Origin: Oligoflexia bacterium
GTDB taxonomy: Bacteria; Bdellovibrionota; UBA1018; CAIMNF01
Reading direction: 5' to 3'
Length of the DNA: 7,198 nucleotides
Assembly (NCBI GenBank): GCA_903842755.1
Contig: CAIMNF010000176.1
Span: 1-7,198, forward strand
Both the position numbers and the translations under genes were made by a program. The number at the start of each line of letters is the position of its first letter. Positions within the stretch are counted from its first letter, which is position 1. Of this stretch, positions 5,411 to 7,198 are shown piece after piece. The notes beneath the pieces were generated by a model that did not search any database, was not told the origin of the DNA, and saw only the letters and a program-made list of their open reading frames with translations.

Positions 5411-6340
5411 TTAACGCCCATATTTAAAGCGTTTATACAGCCGGTGAATTAACCATTTAAAATCTAAAACGTTTGTATAAAGTGGGCTCGCTTCCACTGC
5501 TTTTTCGCTTCGTTGTGCCTGAATGTAGTCCAAAATCGTCGTTGCCGGAGCAAACCAACCATTTTGTTGGGCGAGGTAAGTCATGCGTGCTTTAAATTGA
5601 GGATCTACTTGGCTATTTGCGGTCAAAAAACCGCAGGCAAAGTGCGTAAATACAATGCATAATCCGCCTTCTTTTTTAAGTTGGTCAATTCTTGCGGGCT
5701 CGATTAAATCATTAAATTCTTCTGCCGTGTGCCCATCCGATGCGCTAAACCAAAAATTACTCTGAGCGCGGTCAGCCCTCCGATAAGGCATTTTGGGGTC
5801 AGCCTTCAGGGTGTTGGTGTTTAAATAGACTTTGTCCCGAATATACCGAATGTGTTTTCGGGCTAGATCTCCCCAAAAAAACTCCGACTTTTCCCATTCG
5901 CCATGAAACCGCCTGCTTTGCGCAGAGACGCGATAAAACAAGGACCGAAGAAGCGAACCGAACCGATGGTAGCCCCAGTACAGGTTATCGGTGTTTCCGG
6001 AATGATTGATGTGCATTTGGGGATAGTGTCCCATGAGTTTGTTAAAAACCTCATAGCCTTGGAAAATCTCTTGTCGATTAAATCGGCCGCTCCCTACACC
6101 GTGCATGGCGATCTCAAAGCCTTTGCGCTGAAGGTCCAGCACAAATTCAGTGTAATGCGGGTCCTGTAGGCTTTCGCCCGAAATTTTGTTCCGCGAAGGA
6201 TAGACCCAAACGGTTTTCGTTGTTTTGATGTTTAGGGAGATGAGTAAATCGTAAATGGGCTTGACGTTCTGGACGGTAGCAAAATCGGTGTCGTCCACCA
6301 CCGTAAATGCAAATTGTTTTCCGTCGGGCCAAGAATACAT
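5411..6340 (-). CDS. NodB-like polysaccharide deacetylase family protein (309 aa)
   Basis: The protein resembles polysaccharide deacetylase (NodB, carbohydrate esterase 4) superfamily members found in glycan-synthesis loci, which remove acetyl groups from sugar polymers or intermediates. WPDGKQFAFTVVDDTD (4-19) is the first strand, with the Asp pair 16-17 in the place of the catalytic/metal aspartates. FEIAMHGVGSGRF (75-87) supplies His80 at the end of a core strand. HINHSG (110-115), FTHFACGF (231-238) and a terminal WFAPATTILDYI (262-273) fit later core strands. The classical HXXXH/HXXXXH metal motif is not clear, so enzyme activity is uncertain. No signal peptide is seen, so it is probably cytoplasmic. 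The C-terminus is basic (HRLYKRFKYGR). I start at ATG 6338-6340, because the open frame upstream to TTG 6463 encodes unrelated sequence and crosses the rpsA promoter. There is no Shine-Dalgarno sequence. The gene is divergent from rpsA. Family assignment is fairly confident; substrate is unknown. Confidence 0.8.
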   Translation of the reverse strand: MYSWPDGKQFAFTVVDDTDFATVQNVKPIYDLLISLNIKTTKTVWVYPSRNKISGESLQDPHYTEFVLDLQRKGFEIAMHGVGSGRFNRQEIFQGYEVFNKLMGHYPQMHINHSGNTDNLYWGYHRFGSLLRSLFYRVSAQSRRFHGEWEKSEFFWGDLARKHIRYIRDKVYLNTNTLKADPKMPYRRADRAQSNFWFSASDGHTAEEFNDLIEPARIDQLKKEGGLCIVFTHFACGFLTANSQVDPQFKARMTYLAQQNGWFAPATTILDYIQAQRSEKAVEASPLYTNVLDFKWLIHRLYKRFKYGR

Positions 6341-6345
6341 AGTGG

Positions 6346-6359
6346 CTATTGAACAATAG
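6346..6359. repeat. Perfect 14-bp palindrome upstream of the deacetylase start
   Basis: CTATTGAACAATAG is a 6-bp dyad with a 2-bp centre, ending 5 bp before the deacetylase ATG. It could be an operator for a dimeric regulator. On the minus strand it also contains TATTGT, a possible -10 box that would give a nearly leaderless mRNA. No supporting second copy was seen in the window. Confidence 0.4.
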
Positions 6360-6417
6360 AAACAGAAAAATGGGAACAGATCATTGGGGCAAGGGGTGCT
6401 TTTACGGGCTTTTTTAT

Positions 6418-6446
6418 TTGACAAAACCACTCTAAATCTATATCGT
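6418..6446 (+). promoter_or_regulatory. Candidate rpsA promoter
   Basis: A perfect TTGACA (6418-6423) is followed after 17 bp by TATCGT (6441-6446), 4/6 to the -10 consensus, with the overlapping TATATC giving further AT-richness. The predicted transcription start, near 6453, would leave a leader of about 125 nt before the rpsA ATG. A strong promoter is expected for a ribosomal protein gene, and this is the best match in the gap. Confidence 0.5.
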
Positions 6447-6515
6447 TTTACGGTCGCCCGCAAAGGCGATGTCCGAGCTTGTCCTTTACGGGCGCTTTGC
6501 GCCTTGGATGTGCCG
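6447..6515 (+). promoter_or_regulatory. Two related hairpins in the rpsA leader
   Basis: Two imperfect copies, 38 bp apart, start with TTTACGG (6447-6453 and 6485-6491). The first folds as TCGCC (6454-6458), a 6-nt loop and GGCGA (6465-6469), with flanking CGG/CCG able to extend it. The second folds as GGCGC (6491-6495), loop TTT, GCGCC (6499-6503). Both copies then contain GATGT followed by a CC-containing motif. A further TTTACGGGC lies at 6401-6409, upstream of the promoter candidate. The location before rpsA suggests a regulatory leader, since S1 represses its own translation in Escherichia coli. Function here is inference. Confidence 0.4.
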
Positions 6516-6578
6516 GAATTTTTAGTATTTTTTGAGGCGGTTTAAAAATTCGCCCCAAGACCTACAGAGGTAATCAAA

Positions 6579-7198
6579 ATGACAAAAGAATCAGTAAGTG
6601 CAGCTTCTGCCGCAGAACTAGCGGTAAAGAAGCCAAAGGATCTGCTTAAAAATTTAAAGTGGATTGAAGAGTTTTCCGACGTCACTGGCGAACTAAACGA
6701 AACCCGCCACGTGAATCCCGAGGAAGATTTCACAACACTTTTTGAAGATTCGCAAAAAAATAGCGAGATTCAAGAAGGAGCGGTGATTGAAGGTAAAGTA
6801 GTATCGATCGGTGCGGAGTTTGTAACCGTCGACATCGGATTCAAGTGCGAAGGCTTGATCCAGCTTCAAGAATTTAAAGATGCAACCGGCGTAGCGAAAG
6901 TCACCGTGGGCGACGTTATGGCGGTTTATGTGGAACGTTTAGAAATCGAAAACGGCATCATCTATCTTTCCAAAGATCGCGCCGACATTATTAAAGCTTG
7001 GGATGAAATCTCCAAAGCCTGTGAAGAAGACCAATTAGTAGAAGGGATTGTGATTGCCAAAGTGAAAGGCGGCCTTGCCGTTGACATTGGCGTAAAAGCC
7101 TTTTTGCCTGGAAGCCAAATTGACAATAAAGCGGTTAAAAATTTAGATAAATTTGTTGGCCAGCGCATGAAGTTCAAGATTTTGAAATTCAATAAAAA
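6579..7198 (+). CDS. rpsA: 30S ribosomal protein S1, N-terminal 206 residues, cut by window edge
   Basis: S1 is the large, RNA-binding 30S protein that captures mRNA for initiation through repeated S1 (OB-fold) domains. A first domain spans about residues 66-133 (EGAVIEGKVVSIGAEFVTVDIGFK, with strand GDVMAVYVERLE and SKDRA at its end). The linker KAWDEISKACEEDQLVEG follows. A second domain, from about 153, contains KVKGGLAVDIGVKAFLPGSQ (161-180), the most recognisable S1 signature. FTTLFEDS (51-58) aligns with the FAQLFEES segment near the start of the E. coli protein, so this one carries about 45 extra N-terminal residues. ATG 6579-6581 is supported by AGAGGT (6566-6571) with 7 nt spacing. 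The protein is incomplete at the right edge, with most domains outside the window. Confidence 0.96.
   Translation, partial: MTKESVSAASAAELAVKKPKDLLKNLKWIEEFSDVTGELNETRHVNPEEDFTTLFEDSQKNSEIQEGAVIEGKVVSIGAEFVTVDIGFKCEGLIQLQEFKDATGVAKVTVGDVMAVYVERLEIENGIIYLSKDRADIIKAWDEISKACEEDQLVEGIVIAKVKGGLAVDIGVKAFLPGSQIDNKAVKNLDKFVGQRMKFKILKFNK

Noticed and set aside
6391..6417. GC stretch followed by a T-run as an intrinsic terminator
   Set aside because: GGTGC and GGGC before the T-run do not form a proper stem, and no plus-strand gene ends here.
6341..6463. N-terminal extension of the deacetylase to TTG 6463
   Set aside because: The 41 extra residues do not look like a signal peptide or domain and would overlap the rpsA promoter region.

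Overview
The window is chromosomal DNA from a bacterium, probably Gram-negative. The evidence is a secreted cysteine-rich protein, an unlinked rpsA, and a grpE-dnaK pair with no CIRCE element in view. The lineage cannot be fixed from the sequence. A Bdellovibrionota- or delta-proteobacteria-like origin is my guess from protein style, not a demonstrated placement. No RNA gene, insertion sequence, CRISPR array or integration site was seen, and coding density is high.

Left part (1-3231, all minus strand), in order of transcription: hemW (radical SAM heme chaperone), a second radical SAM gene with a C-terminal iron-sulfur domain starting 2 nt after the hemW stop, grpE, then dnaK, which runs off the left edge. 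The hemW-to-chaperone linkage is familiar from other bacteria, where hrcA often lies between hemW and grpE. Here the radical SAM gene occupies that place. The hemW/radical SAM pair looks translationally coupled. The grpE/dnaK pair may be cotranscribed with it or start from a promoter in the short gap before grpE.

Middle (3232-5327): a divergent intergenic region carries a 12-bp near-repeat next to the hemW start and a weak promoter for a plus-strand gene. That gene encodes a 643-residue exported protein with no family I recognise. It has a signal peptide, a cysteine-rich N-terminal half, one hydrophobic segment, ten GGYPG repeats, and a Gly/Tyr-rich tail with four more cysteines. It is the most novel item here and looks like a secreted structural or surface protein.

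Right part (5328-7198): a minus-strand NodB-like polysaccharide deacetylase gene converges on the repeat-protein gene and diverges from rpsA (ribosomal protein S1), which runs off the right edge. The 238-bp gap before rpsA holds a good promoter candidate, two related hairpins 38 bp apart that probably form the rpsA leader, and a perfect 14-bp palindrome just ahead of the deacetylase start.

Most genes are housekeeping (protein folding, heme delivery, translation). The accessory content is the repeat protein, the radical SAM gene of unknown substrate and the deacetylase. A functional link among these three is speculation.
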